From Scatophagus argus (lineage: Eukaryota; Chordata; Actinopteri; Scatophagidae), in NCBI RefSeq assembly GCF_020382885.2, contig NC_058496.1, positions 17,526,501 through 17,590,500 on the forward strand: 64,000 nt of DNA, read 5' to 3'. Made by a program: the position numbers and the translations under genes. The notes beneath the pieces are model-generated. The model was not told the origin of the DNA and searched no databases. It saw only the letters and a program-made list of their open reading frames with translations. Shown piece by piece: positions 20,729 through 35,530 of this stretch. Each line of letters opens with the position of its first letter. Within the stretch, counting starts at the first letter, position 1.

Positions 20729-23700
20729 AGGGTTTTTCTAGTGCACAGACTGGAAGACTTGAGGTATATTTCTGTACACTTGACTTTCCTTCAGTCAAGT
20801 TTTAGTACATTTTTAAATCCAGACTCCTGCTGGATCAAGGCCATGTGGTTAGGACAAATTCTGATTCACTTCCACTCTTTCAAGGAGGACTCAGATATCT
20901 CAACACCTGCACAAATTACCAGAGCAATCTGCATGGAGAAACACCACCAGACCATGCATGAAATGACCCTTTAAAAGTGCAGCATGACATATATTTCACC
21001 ACATGGGAGCAGTAATGTATTACTAGAGTGTACTACCTCTCATTAACCATTGTGTGTGTGTGTGTGCGTGGTTGGAATCTGACAGCCCTCCTTTCGATTT
21101 GAACTCGGATCACTTGTTTACAATGAACTTCAAAACATAAGCTGTTTCAGCACTGACTCATAAATGCAGACCAATTAACTTCCCACATGTTCATCTGTAA
21201 TCTCACCTCTCTGTAAGCTAAAAATATATGTAAATGCAAACATGAGCCATCCTAATTAGACTCAAGTAAGTGGATTTAAATTGTGGATAATGCCTGTGAG
21301 ATCTTTTCTATGAACTAACACTCAGGCACGCATGGTTAAATCTACATTGTCCTTTAAGTGTTTCCTGTCCTTTTATGAAATGGTTTTATGCATCACATAA
21401 GGATCAATCAAATCCTCTGTGTATGGCATTTATGTACGTTGTTAATACACTGATTTATAGCAAAGCAAAAACATGATCAAGTGGTACCATTAGCAGCTTT
21501 GTGCTCTCTGGCCATCTGGTGCATTTAAATATTGTGAGGGAAGATAAGGCTAACCATCCAGAAAGAACCCTAACCCACCCCCTGAACACACACACACACA
21601 TACAGAGGCATGCACACACGTTCTACTTCAGATGCACTATGAGATTGAGGGTATAAAATGGCTACCTAGTTGTTCCTCATTGCTGAGCCAGGGAACAGGG
21701 GAAGTGACATGGTTGATAGAGGCTCCTATCAGGCCTCTCATATGTTCATGTGGCAACATCTGCAAGCAAGGGAAACTTCCTGTCTCCTGTAGAGAGGTTT
21801 TTGATGTGTAAACGGTTGCATTGGAAAGGAAGGTGCAAGATCAACAGGAAACATGCTGTAACTCTCTGTTGCCACTTGACTGCATGGAGCATTTTTCCAA
21901 CAACAACATTGCGTTAGCATCTCTGTGAGGCTGTCACTAAATGTAATGTTTAATGTTCATCATCTCCGTTTAGCATGTTAGCAAGCCAACATATGCTAAT
22001 AAGCACTAAACACAAGCATATTTGAGGTTGATGGGAATGTCACTAGTTTTGTAAGTATTTAGTCATAAAACAAAGCAGTGGGAAGACTGAACATTTTAAT
22101 CACTAGAGGTAGGTAAGTGTGTGCGCTAAATTTTATATCAGCCTCTATTGATTAGGTGTTAAGACATTTTATTCAAAAACACAAATTTCGATCTCATGGT
22201 GGTGCTGGAGGAATAAAAATAAAAAAGAACAAAAATTGTCATTGCCATCCCTAAAGCAACACGGCTAGCGTGGCTGAAGATGTGGCCGGATTAACATGTT
22301 GGCCCATGGATCACTCCCCATGGCAGCATTAAAATTTGCCCGGATAACCACGGCTCTATAGATTACTCTCTTAAGTGAAAAAATAATAAGCAACGGTTTT
22401 GATTATCGATTAATCTTGCAAATCATTTTTCAGCAGAAATGGCAGGGGAACAAATGGCAGCTTCAGACTTCTAAAATGTGAATAAGGGCTGTTTTTCTTT
22501 GTTTTCTCCTAAACTGAGTGAACCAGTTGCCTGGTTAAACATTAAGTGTTGCTAAGATGAGTTCTAAATAGATTTATATATTTGCTTGCTTTGTTTCATG
22601 TTCAACTTTAAATCACTTAATGTTGAATTCTACCATTTCTTCTCATTAATTTAAACCTACTCCAGGAAAAAACCATAATTCAACAGCATAACTTTAACAT
22701 TGGGTCAAGGATAAGGGTTTTTCCCAACACAGGATGAGTTGCTAAGAACCAGACAAGCCTGTATAGGTGGATGCTATTATCACAGTTCACACCCCCCTCC
22801 ATCTAATGAACAGAGTGGTTCATCCCTGCTGAGGTGTTTTTGTCAGCACATATCTGCTCCAGGATGCCACACACAAAATATCTGCTATTCAAAATATGAC
22901 ATATCTACCCTCACTGCTAGTAGAGAAAGAGAATGCAAATAGCAGAGTTGCAGAGGAGTTTTAAACTGAAGGCAACAGTGATCGGTGAGATGAGGAGTGA
23001 CAAAGAGCAAATTCAACCACTTTGCAAAGCAGAAACAGCACAGCCTTGTTCTGCTGAATGGAACAATGCAATATGTGTGTATGTGTGTGCGCTCACGTGC
23101 ACGTGTGTGTGTTTGCCTGTTATCTTTAAGCAGCATAAGAGTATCTCTCGCTCTCAGGAAGTGGCTTATCAACGTCTACACAGAAGTTGAAATGCACTTT
23201 GAAGTTCCTACCCATTGCAAAAAAAAGAAGGCTCCAATAAAAGCTGCAAGGTGACAGAGAAAGGTTGAACAAGGCACATGGATGAAAACCGACCTCCTCC
23301 TGCTCCTCCCCACCAACCCACAGTCAAACAATTGCGATCTCCACGCCTCTTTGTTCAGGACTCCCATCAGCCTCGCAGTGGGAGGTGTGGTCAGAAAGAG
23401 GAGGAAATTGCTGTGAATTTGTGGGTAATTGAAAACACCTATATCCCCCTGTGTCTCCATCTCTACCTGCTTTAAAAACCTCCACACCCCTTCTTACTCC
23501 CCGGCACCCACCTTCTATACCAATGCATTCCTAATGGCACCCCTTCCCCATCCTGTCCTCCATCTCCCACTGAACTGAATTGATGCAAACGATTGTGCGC
23601 CCATTTGCTGTCTGGAGGAGAGGTGACCCACTTGTCTGGTTTGCTCGCTGTCTCCTGCTCCACCTTCTCCCAATTGCAGGTATTGATGCCCCACCATTGT

Positions 23701-24839
23701 TTCCCCCCTGCCCAGGGGGTGGAGTGGTTTGTGGGAAAATTGGGGAACCCCTCAGGTGTTTGATGGCTTTTATCGATTCGCACCAAACTCTCCATCTCCC
23801 ATTTACCCTCCATAACGCTGTACAAGCTTTTTAGATAGTGGCTGTATCCACTGCCATTTTTAAGTGGTTATTCAGTTCTACTGATGCATAAGTAGATGGT
23901 TTTTTTTTCTCATGCGAGATGGAGACAGGAGAAAGTGTTGTGTTGTTTCTGCCTCTCAAATTAAAGCAGCTCAACTTTCAAACTTACACATCTGTCCAGC
24001 AGTTACTGGAAAATTTATTTTTTAATCCAAAAATGGGCAAAGAGGTAGAGCACAGATTTCATAGATGGTCTGTTTGTACAATTGGTTACATAGCAAGCCA
24101 AGCCAACAAACACAGCCAAGAGGTCAAGTTCAGCAACCTGAATTAGCTGAGGTGATCCCTCTAGTACACTTGTCACAAACACAGAAATGAGCTATACAGA
24201 CCAAATCCATTTTTTGTGCAAACATGGTTGTTTCTGCTGTAAAGATGGGAATTTTAACACAGGGTCTTTCGGGGATTGACTAATTTTTGGAGCCAGCCCC
24301 AAGTTGCTATTTGACAAACTGCAGTTTTTTGCACTTGATCCTTGATTTGAGCAAGTATGCGACATCAGTCCTCAGTGAATTTTAAGTAACAATTTAACTA
24401 TATTACCTAGCGAGTTAGTGTTGAGTGTTAAGAAGTAAACCTTGGCATTTAAAACAGAACATTTACCACACAGTTCAAAGGATTTGCAAACAGGTAAATC
24501 CCCCACATTGCCTCAGTTGGAGCTGAAGGAAGATCACGATGGGGGCCCTCCTTCAACAAATAGGAGATGATAAGAATGATAAAAGTACTGCTGTGTAGCA
24601 TTTTACTTTTCATTGTATCGGAAATCCCTTTAGGGTTATCATTGAAAATAAGGTTATTAACTGGCTTGAATGTTGGTTTTATGGTTTTATGTTGTCCAAA
24701 CTGATGTGTTTGCTAATTTTTGCGTTAAAACTGACAAAAAATGTCAAGTTCAATTTTTTTTTTCTTTAGAATAAAAAACGGTAAACAGGTGTTCGTCACA
24801 ATGAAGAATGGTAAATAGACGGCACTTTTCTAGTTGTAT
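20729..24839. other. Gene-free stretch
   Basis: No gene. It holds a decayed repeat at 21930-22120 (separate entry), short TG runs near 21052-21068 and 23076-23112, and unique-looking GC-richer sequence at 23270-23830 that could be conserved non-coding DNA. Otherwise nothing recognised. Confidence 0.5.
21930..22120 (+). repeat. Interspersed repeat, GTTAGCATGCTAAC-rich family, copy 1
   Basis: Contains TTTAGCATGTTAGC, AACATATGCTAAT, AGCACTAAACACAAGC and TTGATGGGAATGTCA in the order seen in a very common teleost repeat. Related fragments lie at 35160-35530 and near 58110-58180. Confidence 0.6.
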
Positions 24840-25070
24840 TGACCATTCAAGACGCTTTTACACAACTGTCACATTCACGCTATGTTGGCAGAGGTCACAA
24901 TCTAACCATTCGCACACATTCATACACTAACGGCATCAGGAGAAATTTGGGGTTCAGTGTCGTGCTCAAGGACACTTTGATGTAAACAGGAGGAGATGGG
25001 GATCGAACCTGAGCCACACCCACAATGTACTATGCTTTTCCTCTAAAGGATGTGACATCAGTCTGAGCAG
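24840..25070 (+). mobile_element. Teleost interspersed repeat fragment
   Basis: Shows the block order GACGCTTTTACAC, CACACATTCATACACTAACGG, GGGGTTCAGTGT, TGCTCAAGGACACTTTGA and GGGGATCGAACCTGAG, typical of an abundant teleost non-autonomous repeat. No coding potential. Confidence 0.65.
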
Positions 25071-28000
25071 ATGCTAGTGTACTAGTATTTCACTTTAAAG
25101 TAGCGACCGTCTGACATTGGAGATATAACCAATGTAACAACTTACCCATGTGAGAAGATGCCCTGCTCTTATTTTGTATGTCACAAAATAATATCAACAA
25201 GGTCCACTTAACCGATTTTTCAGAGCTGAGCCGCTTTATTGAAGAGGCTAAGGTGCCATCACGTAACCTCAGATGTTTTCAAGTTCAGCTTTTTCATTGT
25301 CTGGTGCAAAAATCATATTGCCAGTGTCGGCAATACAATTCTTGTTTGCATACTCTGTTAAACAGAAAAGAAAGTCAGGAAAGTAAATAAACAAGTGCTG
25401 AGTGTCTTTCAGTATCCTGAAATATCAGAAAAAGTAGTAGGTTAGCAGGTGGACCTTTGAGTTGAGATTACTTTGCCATGCAAACTGTTTTCAAGGATGT
25501 ATAATCCTCCATGCACCAATCTCATTTTGTGGTACCTTTAATTATTTTTTTATATTCTCCCAAGCCTCTTTTGGTCATCATCCCTTCGAGATCTTGTCAT
25601 CTTTTGCAGTATCTGTTTAATTACATTTTGCTGGATGGATCTGATCTGTACTGAGGAACTCTTGCCCATCATCACAGTTCTAACTTGCTGCTCCTTTACC
25701 CTTTAAACTCACACAAAATCAGGTTTTCTTGCACTCTGCCATGTCTGAAACACAAATTACCAGCAGCAATAGAGCAGCAATAGCCACACAGCTGACAGAA
25801 GACACAAAAGCCTGCCACTTACTTAGAAACTCAACTTCAAAAATCCCAGGAAAAAGAAGTCGCAGTTCCAGACACGCTGATTGATCTCTGGGACGTGCCG
25901 AGCAAAACTGCAGTAATGAGCGCTTAGCACCAAACATGGAGACAAAGTAAAAAAGGAAAATAACAAGAAACTTGCAGATTACCACTTTAACAGCCTATTG
26001 AGATGTAGAACAATCAGCAGCAGCCCGATCCAATTGGAGCGTACAGAAATAGAGCTTTAGAGGCTGTTGTGTTCATTGTTGTGAAGGAGAAGCGAGGTGA
26101 GAATTGACTCTCCGGTGCATAGAGCAGGCTCTCCATACCAATAACCACCTCTTCATCGGCACCCCTTTGACACCAGCGTTCACCCACTGGAATATATATC
26201 ACTTTCAAAAGCATGCCACCTTCTCTTCAAATATTTAATTTTCAACTTGAGGTGTACCACTTGTTTATATAACAAAAGCCTCCTCTCAATTAGAGCACCT
26301 GGGGGTGGGAGAAAGCGAGGGTGCATATCTGTACACCCATATCCCCTCCACTCTCTCCCTACCTTCTCTCTTCTCTCCCTCTCAAACATACTCATTTATG
26401 AACAATGACACACTCACGCTCGGTGCTCATGCACATAGACATACACACTCTCTCCAGCTCTGTTTCACTCTCTCTTTCTCATGCAGCCTAGCTGTTTTGG
26501 ATTTAATGAGATTAAAAATCTATTTTTGTCAGTTACCTGCAAGTGATGCATTAGTTGAACCATTCCACTACAGGTATTACTAAAATGAATGGGAATGGAA
26601 TTGCTGTTGCCATTTTCCCACTTTAATACCTGCCACACTCAAAGATCTGTTATCTCACTCACCTGGCCTTCTTTGTTTTTACATTATTCCAGCGTGAGCC
26701 TTGACCTCAGGAACTTGGAGGACAATGGTGTGTCACTCATGGCTGAGATTATATTAGTATTAGTAACATTCACATACTGTAAGTATACTTGGACATAAAG
26801 AGGGTGGAATGGTTGGGCAAAGTGCACTGCTGTGGTTTATTCTCATCCAATAAATGTTTAATTCTTTCCAAATGATTTAGTTGACTGTTACTGAACCAGT
26901 CTCTTAATCTTTTTTGTTCCAGCACAATGTTGGCTTGACTGGAAAGATAAAGTTCTGTATTTAAATAACAATAAAAAAGCAGCATAAACGTATGCTGTTG
27001 ATGACATCAGATCATATTTATTTAGTTAGGTAGGTATGCTATTTCATTTGTCATGATATGAAAGAGTCATACTCTAAGACACCAAACATACTAAAAGAAG
27101 AACAAACCATCTTTGATTTCAGCAACAAATTTAAATGCAGTAATAAAGTGACTGTAACTGTGCATATATCTTTATGTTACGGTATATGCTATGCTTTACA
27201 TAGGGTTCTACATAGTATAATTTTGCTTTGGGTTCCTTGCATGTCTGTTTTGTTTTTGTTTTTTGTCTTTTTTGATTTGTTTTTTCTTTATTTTCTGAGT
27301 TTAAGGTTAAGTATAATCCACAGTTGGAATCAAGCAAAGGACATCTCTATCAGACTATCTATCCATCACAACACCTCATGCACCTTCATCAAAACATTTC
27401 ACCTCCCTGCTTTAGGGATGTCCGTCCAAAACTTCCCAGTCTTCCCAGTCCCAGTCTTTTTAGTGAGCTGCTGTGCAGACATTTTCTTCATTTGGAACTG
27501 TCCCAAAGCCAGCATTTGTATTACTTTACTTTACTACTTCCCTTTGATAAGATAGATATGGTTGTACTTCAACACCAGTGTTGAGACTAATACATCACAA
27601 AGTAATAATTACAGTAACTCTGCTACTTTTGGTAAACATTTCTACACTAAGGCTGAATCCAAATGTCCGTATTCAAATTGACAATCAAACTGGTGATTTG
27701 ATTGTCAGCTTTTCCTGTCTACATATGTCTACAGGATATCATTGGGCAAAACTCTGAAACCCAGACTCTGTTGGCCAGGCCAGCCCCTTGCGTGGTAGCT
27801 CACTTCCATCAGTGTGTGTGAGTGTTACACAAAGATGTATTTCTCTTCCTGAGCCTCAGCCAATCTCCAGTCCCCATGCCGACCATGCAGTTCCTGGTGA
27901 GATAGCAACCATGTTGTAATATAATTTTCCACTTTCAAAATGTGATCCATTACATTAAAGGTAATCACGTTACTGAGACACATTAAACGCACAGGTTATA

Positions 28001-29739
28001 CCGCTTCATATTTAATCAAATGTCTTGCTGATGTTCAAGGAGGGCTTACATATGGGAAAAATAGGCAACTAACTTCCCTAGAGTCCAAAAGTCAAGTGGC
28101 CCAGAGAACTCTGTTCTTACCATGGCTGTGTGTTTATGTTAATTTAACAGAAAATTAGTTTGGAACTGTGCACCATTAAAATACAACTGGCTTTACAACC
28201 AACTTAAGATGGGCCCTGCTGTATCACCTGATGTTCAGATCCTATCTTAAAAGTCCCTATGTGTTAATCTTGTGTAGAGTAGAATAGACATAGACTGACA
28301 TTTCAATAAATTTATCACATGGCCAACCTTAGGCAACACAGAGGACACATGCACATTGCGCAGACAGGGGGCTTAATAGGGCCAAAAAGCTCGCTAGCAA
28401 GTCAGTCTGGGCAGACTCAACAGACAGATACCAATAGAATCCACAACTCTTGATAAAGAGTGGAGATGCTGATAAAGTAATGCTGTCAGAACAGAAACAC
28501 TACTATACTGTCAGCACCCAGCCTTAGTCACCCAGTCAGTTAAAATTTTTAACATCAGTTAATTAACTAACTGATCCAAACTTAAAAGTTAAGACAAATC
28601 CAGTCCTGAGTATCACAGAGTCTGCAGGTTTACCGGCTGTAGCACCTTCACATTATGACAGGTTGTGATAGTTTGTTCTGCTTTGAGGTAATGTACTGTA
28701 TTAGTATGAGAGTTGGGCAGCAAGCTGTGCAAACAGAGTCGGCAGGATGTGCTGGGATTGATCTGAGGCTAAAGGTGGGGAAGCGGTGCCAACAGGTCTG
28801 GACCCCACAGAGTGGAACCGGTCAAATTTGTCATTATTTGAGATTAAACTAAGCAAAGGTTAATGGAGTTTGTGACTTTGGAAATGTAACTTTATTGTTG
28901 TTCTGTTGTAGCTGCATTCTGCTTGTATTGTTGCTGTTTTTAACCATGACTAGTTTACTTTTACATTCACCTTTCCCAGTGTTATAATCTCATTTGATGC
29001 ATGTAAATTTGTTGGCAGGCTGAGTTAGTTTGCTACTTTGCATCTGCAAGTATTATGTGTGAGTTTAGCGCAGTACTTAAACCAAATAAATAATAGCAAT
29101 GCCATTTTTCAAATGAGAGCTGTTTCTGGCTCAAGAGAACTTAGAGACAATGTATACGGTATATGCCCAGGTGTAACTAGCCCTAACCTGCAACTTTATT
29201 ATTTGGGTTTTCTCCCAGCACTCTTGTGCAGTGCTTTTAGCAGCAGCAGAGAGATGTTTCATTGAAAAAGCTCCTATAAACCTACCAGTAGACATGCAAC
29301 ATTAGCTGTTGAACACAGTGGGGCATTCAGAAGCTGAGAGTTAGCCATATAACAAACAAACAAAACACTTTGTGGTACCACAAAAAGAACATGTGATAAA
29401 ACATTTTTGATCCCATTTGAATTGTGGCATGAATGACACATATGATGCTTGCCACTGTCACTTACACATCTGTTGGGCATGCAATTTTTCTAATTACTGT
29501 TTACACATACACGGAATTTGTCTTGGCATAAGATGCAAATACACAATAGAAATGTAGAATTAGAATTGGAAAGTTCAATATTTACAACAAGAAAAACAAA
29601 GTTTAAATATTACAAAAAATATTAACAAGTATGTACAGTGACATGACTGGATCAAAAATATGGTAATGCAACGCATAAACAGACTGTAGTATATATGTTA
29701 ATATAACGTGTAATGAAACATCAGACTGTGATGGAGGAG
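25071..29739. other. Gene-free stretch
   Basis: No exon, RNA gene or clear mobile element recognised on either strand. The 165-codon open frame at 27058-27555 is T-rich low complexity and not a gene. Confidence 0.5.
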
Positions 29740-30020
29740 GTGAGGATGAACTCCGTGATGGAGGTGTAGAAGTGCACCATCATTGTTTTTGGCAGATTGA
29801 ATTTCTTCAGCTGCTGCAGAAAGTATATCCTTTGTTGGGCCTTTTTTATGAGGGAGCTCATGTTTGGCTCTCACTTGAGGTCCTGGGTGATGGTGGTTCC
29901 CAAGAAGAGGAAGGACTCCACAGTGTTGATGGCAGAGTCACAAACGAGGATGGGAATGGATCCACTGTCTTAACCATATTCAGTTCCAGGCTGTTTAGTT
30001 GCACCATGTCACCAGGTGGT
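29740..30020 (-). mobile_element. Non-LTR retrotransposon fragment (C-terminal part of reverse transcriptase ORF)
   Basis: Minus-strand translation across frames gives ESFLFLGTTITQDLK, SSLIKKAQQRIYFLQQLKKF and NLPKTMMVHFYTSI, the region just after the RT domain in teleost LINEs. Upstream and downstream parts are missing. Dead copy. Confidence 0.8.
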
Positions 30021-32548
30021 CAATCCCACCGTACAGCAGTTTTACCACTACGAGTTTCATTTACTAACTGTGACTTTCTTGAATTACAAAAATTATCTTT
30101 AAAATTGATGTCCATTAAGTACCATACACATTTTTACTGAAATTATGTCACATGGTGGTCTACTGGAAGCAAAAAGACTTCACCTTTCCATATCAGGTGG
30201 GGCAGTCACTGAGTATTTCAACATTCCATCCTGCTTAGGAAAATAAAACCTTACTGACTACACTTTCATTCTCCTTTATCCGAAGTTTCAATTCAGCATT
30301 TTTTTGTCAATCTCAGGCATGAATATTGCATACAGCTCAAATGAAGGCCTCAGCCAATAAAGCAACTATTACCAGAAGGCCAAGAAATAAGTTGTGCCTA
30401 CTGTGTTTAATGTGTTGGTGTAAGGAGGTGTGGTTTAGGTTTCATGTTATGAGTTCTGCTTAGGTGGTCTTGGGTGTTAGTCTGGCCGTGGGCTGAGCAG
30501 GCAGCTAAAGGAGCTTAACTGGGAGAGAGCTGCGATCCTGCTGCCTCACCGAACACCAAATCAAACCAGATGGGCTCATTTCGAGACAATTAGCAGTGTG
30601 CTGTGAATGGAGTGCCATTGACTAACCTGGCATTCTTAGTATTAGAGCTATTAAAGCTTCGGCTACTAAATTCAGGTTCTGATGCATGTCTGATCCCAGA
30701 TGCATGCGAAAATTTGTAAAGCTGGTCCCGAGAACTGAAACAGAGGGGGCATGATGAATTGCTATGGGAAAGCTGACAATTATCTGTTCTGTGCTGTATG
30801 ACTGAATCATAGCTCAGATGTGGCAGGGAGTTGAAAAATTCACACATTCGGAGCAGATGTGAAAACTTTCAGCTTTACCCTTGAACAGGAAAACAAAAAA
30901 ACGAATGCAGCAGGGCTGCTCCTAACTTGCTCCGGGCTTTTCTCATGCGACGCTCTCACTGCAGAGACAAGTGTCCTGTTACTGAAAGGGGGGATCGAGT
31001 GCTACACAGGAATGTTGCTCTTGACTCCCTCCTTTTCATCCCCCTTCTTACTCTCCTCTAATCGTTCCCTCCATCACTTACTTGGCCTTTGCCTGACTCC
31101 CTGTGTGATGGTCCACTTCACTTTGCTCATAAACAATGCCCCCAGCCCCTTCCACACCTTCATATTTCTGCCTTTCTACAAGCTCCAGCCTCATACTGCC
31201 TTCCTACCTCCAAGTCATATCAGACCTTTTAACAGTAATTAGTTGAGGGACTGCAGCACAGCAAGATATTTCCCTAATTTATCCCTATCTCTGGGAGAAG
31301 GAGAAAGGTAAGGTAAAGCTGTGCTGGTTGGAGCCTGCTGAGATAATGACAGGCTCATCATACACATCCAAACAAAGCCAAGGCTTTGTGGAAAAAAGCC
31401 TTTTTGTTGTCTTTATTGTCTGCAACCAACATCACAAGAGAACTATGTGAAAAGGAACAAAAAGGAATAAAACCAGCTGCCATACACCTCCATTGTCTGA
31501 GTACATACTGAGGGTGTATGCTGTTCAGATCAATGCAATTACAACTATAAAAACACTGTTGTTCTTTGGGGATGTTGTTGCTGCACCCAAACACTGGACT
31601 TTACCTCTGAGCAGGGGTGTTCTCTCACTGCAGAGGGAGTCATGTTTGGCACAATGGTGTGTCCCAAGGGGTATCAGCCACCAATGACGGCTCAGCATCA
31701 TTTGAAAGCCTCTCAATGAAAACTCCTACCTCTAATTGTCCCTGCAATGCTTATCAAGGCTGCCAATCCCAACTAGAGCGGAAAGACAGAGCAATTTTCC
31801 CATTACAGAGGGAGCAGAAAATGGAGGAGAGATGAGGGAGCCTGGTGTCTCCAGAGAGCAGTACAGATGGCTTCATCTCTAAGTTCAAAAACACAGACAG
31901 GAGGGATGGGGGCAAGAGATGCGGCACATGCACTCTCACAGGCACTTGTAATGTCCTTGTGCACAGATACACATGGTCACACGCACAGGCAGAGACACGA
32001 CTCATGTACTCTGACAACATGCAATCAATTAGCTTTTAACCTCCTTTCTGCAGCCACTTTCCTTCAAGGCCACAGTTGCACAGAGCACGACTATGGAGGA
32101 TTCATTTCAATGAGCACTGAGATCATAGCTGTTTTAAGCTTGCTGACCCCTGCCACAGTGGTTAGATAAGACCACTTCATCGCTGTCAGTCCCATGCTTT
32201 GATCTCCCACATCCAGAGCAGAGGCTCCACAGATATTCATGTGTTTAGATTTCCTCTCCCAATATGGAGATTTACATTAAACTCAAAGGAAGAGCTAAAT
32301 TTCCTCTTCAGTCTGCGGGCATTGGAGCACAAGAATGTAGCACCACTGTGCTCAGATGGTTATGACAACAAATGGCGTCCTGATAACATCACACAGACCG
32401 GGATTCAACCTGAGCTTTACCCGCCACCCCAGCAGTGAGAGATTAATCTGTTTACCTGCTCTCTTGAAGGAATGTTTATTCAGACGCATGCAACTGTGTA
32501 TACAGTTCACCATAGCAGCCCAGGTTAAAAATGATACAGTGAGTGTTC

Positions 32549-32582
32549 TGTGTGTGTGTGTGTGTGTGCGTGCGTGCACGCG
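32549..32582. repeat. (TG)n/(CG)n microsatellite
   Basis: TG dinucleotide run grading into GCGTGCGTGCACGCGC. Confidence 0.9.
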
Positions 32583-33694
32583 CAGACGTTTGGAGGAGCT
32601 CTCCCTTTATTATCAATGCAGACATCTTTAAGTGTCTGCCGTCTGGCTCCACTAGGCTTATCAGTTCCTCATTGGCTTACGTAATTACAGAAAACGCACA
32701 CAAGTGTGTAGCCACGCATACACTCAAGGCCATGCTTGTGTGCACACATAGCCTCCACACACATGCAAAAAAAAACATTTGGCAGCCCACTCCAAAACAG
32801 ATCAACTTAACCTCCTTGAGACAGCAGAGTGACTGCACAGACTACTACAGTGCAAGTCTAGCAGATCTAACAGCTAGCTGTATGCTTGTTTTATTACAAA
32901 AATCTATTATTGCATTCACTTACCAGCCCAGAAATGGTGTTCTCTTTCAGCACCCTCCTATTTCTAAGGTCATGACCAGCAGCATAAGCAAACAGAGCAA
33001 AAGATGGGGCCAGAGATTGGTGGAGGCTGTTGGCCTAATCTCTTATCTAGCAGCACCTTTGGTAACCTCCACTGCAGATATAAAGTTCACAGTTCAACAG
33101 CAGACACAGTGAAAAACACACTGAATTGACAAACCTCAAACTGTCAGGCCAGTTTTGTTATTGATGTGCCCCTTCGCACATCCAAGAGTTGAACAAACCA
33201 ATATGGGGCCACCTTTTCTACCAGGCCTTCCTCGGTTTGTCCATCTGCTTGCCTTCCCCTCAGCTTTCACCACACAGGCACACATTCATGGCCTCCTATT
33301 GTATTGGCTGTGCAGGTGTATGGGTGCTGATAAGGAACATAGGTGCCCCACAGTTCATCGAGGTGAGGCCGCATTGGGCGAGCTCTGCCCTCGGCCCTCC
33401 GCTGGCATTTCCAACCGAGGAAGGTTTCACTGAATAGGGCAGAAGCGTTGTTGCTTATCAAGCTGGGAACTGAGGACCAGGCACCCAACAAAGCCACGGG
33501 GACTTGAACTTCTACCCTGCATCCTAGCATCTCACCCAATGTTGTTGGGCAGCACGGCTCTTCTTGAGTCAGGAAAACCACAGATCACTGCACTCAGGGT
33601 GAGACTGAACACACCCCTCCCCCCTCTGAATCAGCACTGCACACCTCTCACCCTGTTCTGCAATGATATCTCTGTCTGAAATGCCAAGTCTTGT

Positions 33695-33742
33695 GCACAT
33701 ACACAGACACACACGCACGCACACACACACACACACACACAG
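33695..33742. repeat. (CA)n microsatellite
   Basis: CA run with a few interruptions at its left end. Confidence 0.95.
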
Positions 33743-35159
33743 ATTCAAACCACACACTGACATTTCTGCTGCACCTCTTCTGATCAGCATACTCCCCTGG
33801 TTGCACTTGGCTCTTCAAAATTGTATAGATGGTTGAGTGGTTGTAGGTGGAGTTTTAAGTTAGCCTTGCATCAAAGAAAGGGGTTGCACTTGTCAACAAA
33901 ATGGTATTTTTAAGTGAGGTTTATTTTATAAAGGGCAAAACACCTGCACTCCAGTTTTTATCAGTGTGGATAAGTGGTCCACTTCTGTCTTATATAAACT
34001 ATGTGCTGATTGTAGATAGAGTGAAATGAACAACAAATGTTCTAAATGTGCATTCAACTGAAAGCAAACTTTAAAGGTGGTATAACTGCATGCAATGTCA
34101 ATGAAAAGACCTGAGTGGGAGCAAAGGCTAACACGTCACATTACAGCCAACAGAATGCTTTTTTGAACAGCTGTTTGTGTCAAAAAAAACAACAACAACA
34201 AAAAACAAAAACCATTAACACTAAATGTATAGGTAGTATGTTGGGTGGTGGAGGGAGCCTCAGCTGAAGATAATGGCCAGACATTGTATAATAAAGTGGT
34301 AGCCAAACTGGTGCGAGTAAAGCATATTCACATGGTGGCAGTTTTCCCTCTAACGTCACGTTCGGGGTGGGAAGCAGAAATGCAGAAAGTCGTAATTTCA
34401 TGCTGCTGTGTTTTCAGGTTGCAAGAAATGGAAATAGGGAATCTGTCAAACTTTCACTTTGCCACTTCCTGATTGATCAGCAACTCGAAAAGGCAACGTG
34501 ATTCCTGCTTGGCAACCATCATACATAACTAACTAGTACTAACTTTTCCATCTATTCAAGTAATACCATTAAGTTATGAAATTCACTGTATACTTTAAAG
34601 CTGCTTGGGTTAAGCCGTCACATGTGCTTGTTGTCTGAGAATCATTGAGTCAGTTAGGCATTCAGGTTGATGGAAAGCTCTGAAATATGTAATCAAGGTT
34701 CCTTCTATGTGTAGCAGAAGGTAATGTTATTTTAAATTATATATCTTTGTTTTATATCGTTATGTTTCTTTCTGTTGATATAGCTCCTAAGTGTGTTCAC
34801 AATGATTCTGCCCGTGTTTAAGTTCCTTATGCATGCATCTCATATATCATTTTGCCTGATTACATTTTGCTGATGCTTCAGCTAGTTTTGCTCAGGGGTT
34901 GTTTGCAGCCCCATGCTGACTCTAAACCCAACGTGGCAGTCTGAACCCCACCTGCTCCCCCCAGTTCATAGGCCTCAATTAGGGAACAAGGCAGGGATGT
35001 TGTGAGTTAACTTTAATGGGCAATAAGGGGATAGTGGCTTTAGAACCTGGCCCTCTGGTAGAGAGCTGTCTGGGTTGGAGAACTCACGTGGCAGGGCATT
35101 CTAGACAAAACAACCTACTAGTCTAGAAAACCTGTTTAGAGAAGGTTTATGTCAGTGTG

Positions 35160-35530
35160 GTTACTACATTTGCTGGAGGCTATTTGCTGTATTAGTAGGG
35201 GTAGCTAGTGGCCTGGCTGTGGGAATGGCAATGTCAGTCTTTCTGTCCTTCACTGAAATGTCAGCTATTGCGTGGATGGTCAATAAATTTGATAATAAGA
35301 TCATAATTTTAATTTGACCTGATGACTTTGTCTTAAGAACTGCTAATAACATTCCAATTAATGCTAACCGCTGCTGACCGAACTAAGTTAGTGAACATAG
35401 TAAACATTACACATACTAAACCTGCTAAACATATCCCATTTGGGAACATGTTAGCATGCTGTATCAATGCACTGCTGTGCCTATGAGTACAGCCTGACAG
35501 AGCTGGTGACATGGCTGTACCCTTTAATCT
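35160..35530 (-). repeat. Interspersed repeat, GTTAGCATGCTAAC-rich family, copy 2
   Basis: Contains GAACATGTTAGCATGCTG, GCACTGCTGTGCCTATGAGT, ACAGCCTGACAGAGCTG and GACATGGCTGTA in the order of the common teleost repeat also seen at 21930-22120. Orientation assigned loosely. Confidence 0.55.

Larger units (their letters stand above)
30021..35159. other. Gene-free stretch
   Basis: No gene recognised. Contains the microsatellites at 32549-32582 and 33695-33742. The long open frame at 32543-33112 begins inside a TG repeat and has no family signature. Confidence 0.5.

Noticed and set aside
27058-27555. 165-codon open frame
   Set aside because: T-rich low-complexity stretch giving Phe/Leu/Ser runs; no family signature.
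32543-33112. 189-codon open frame
   Set aside because: Starts inside a TG microsatellite (CVCVCV translation) and shows no recognised motif.
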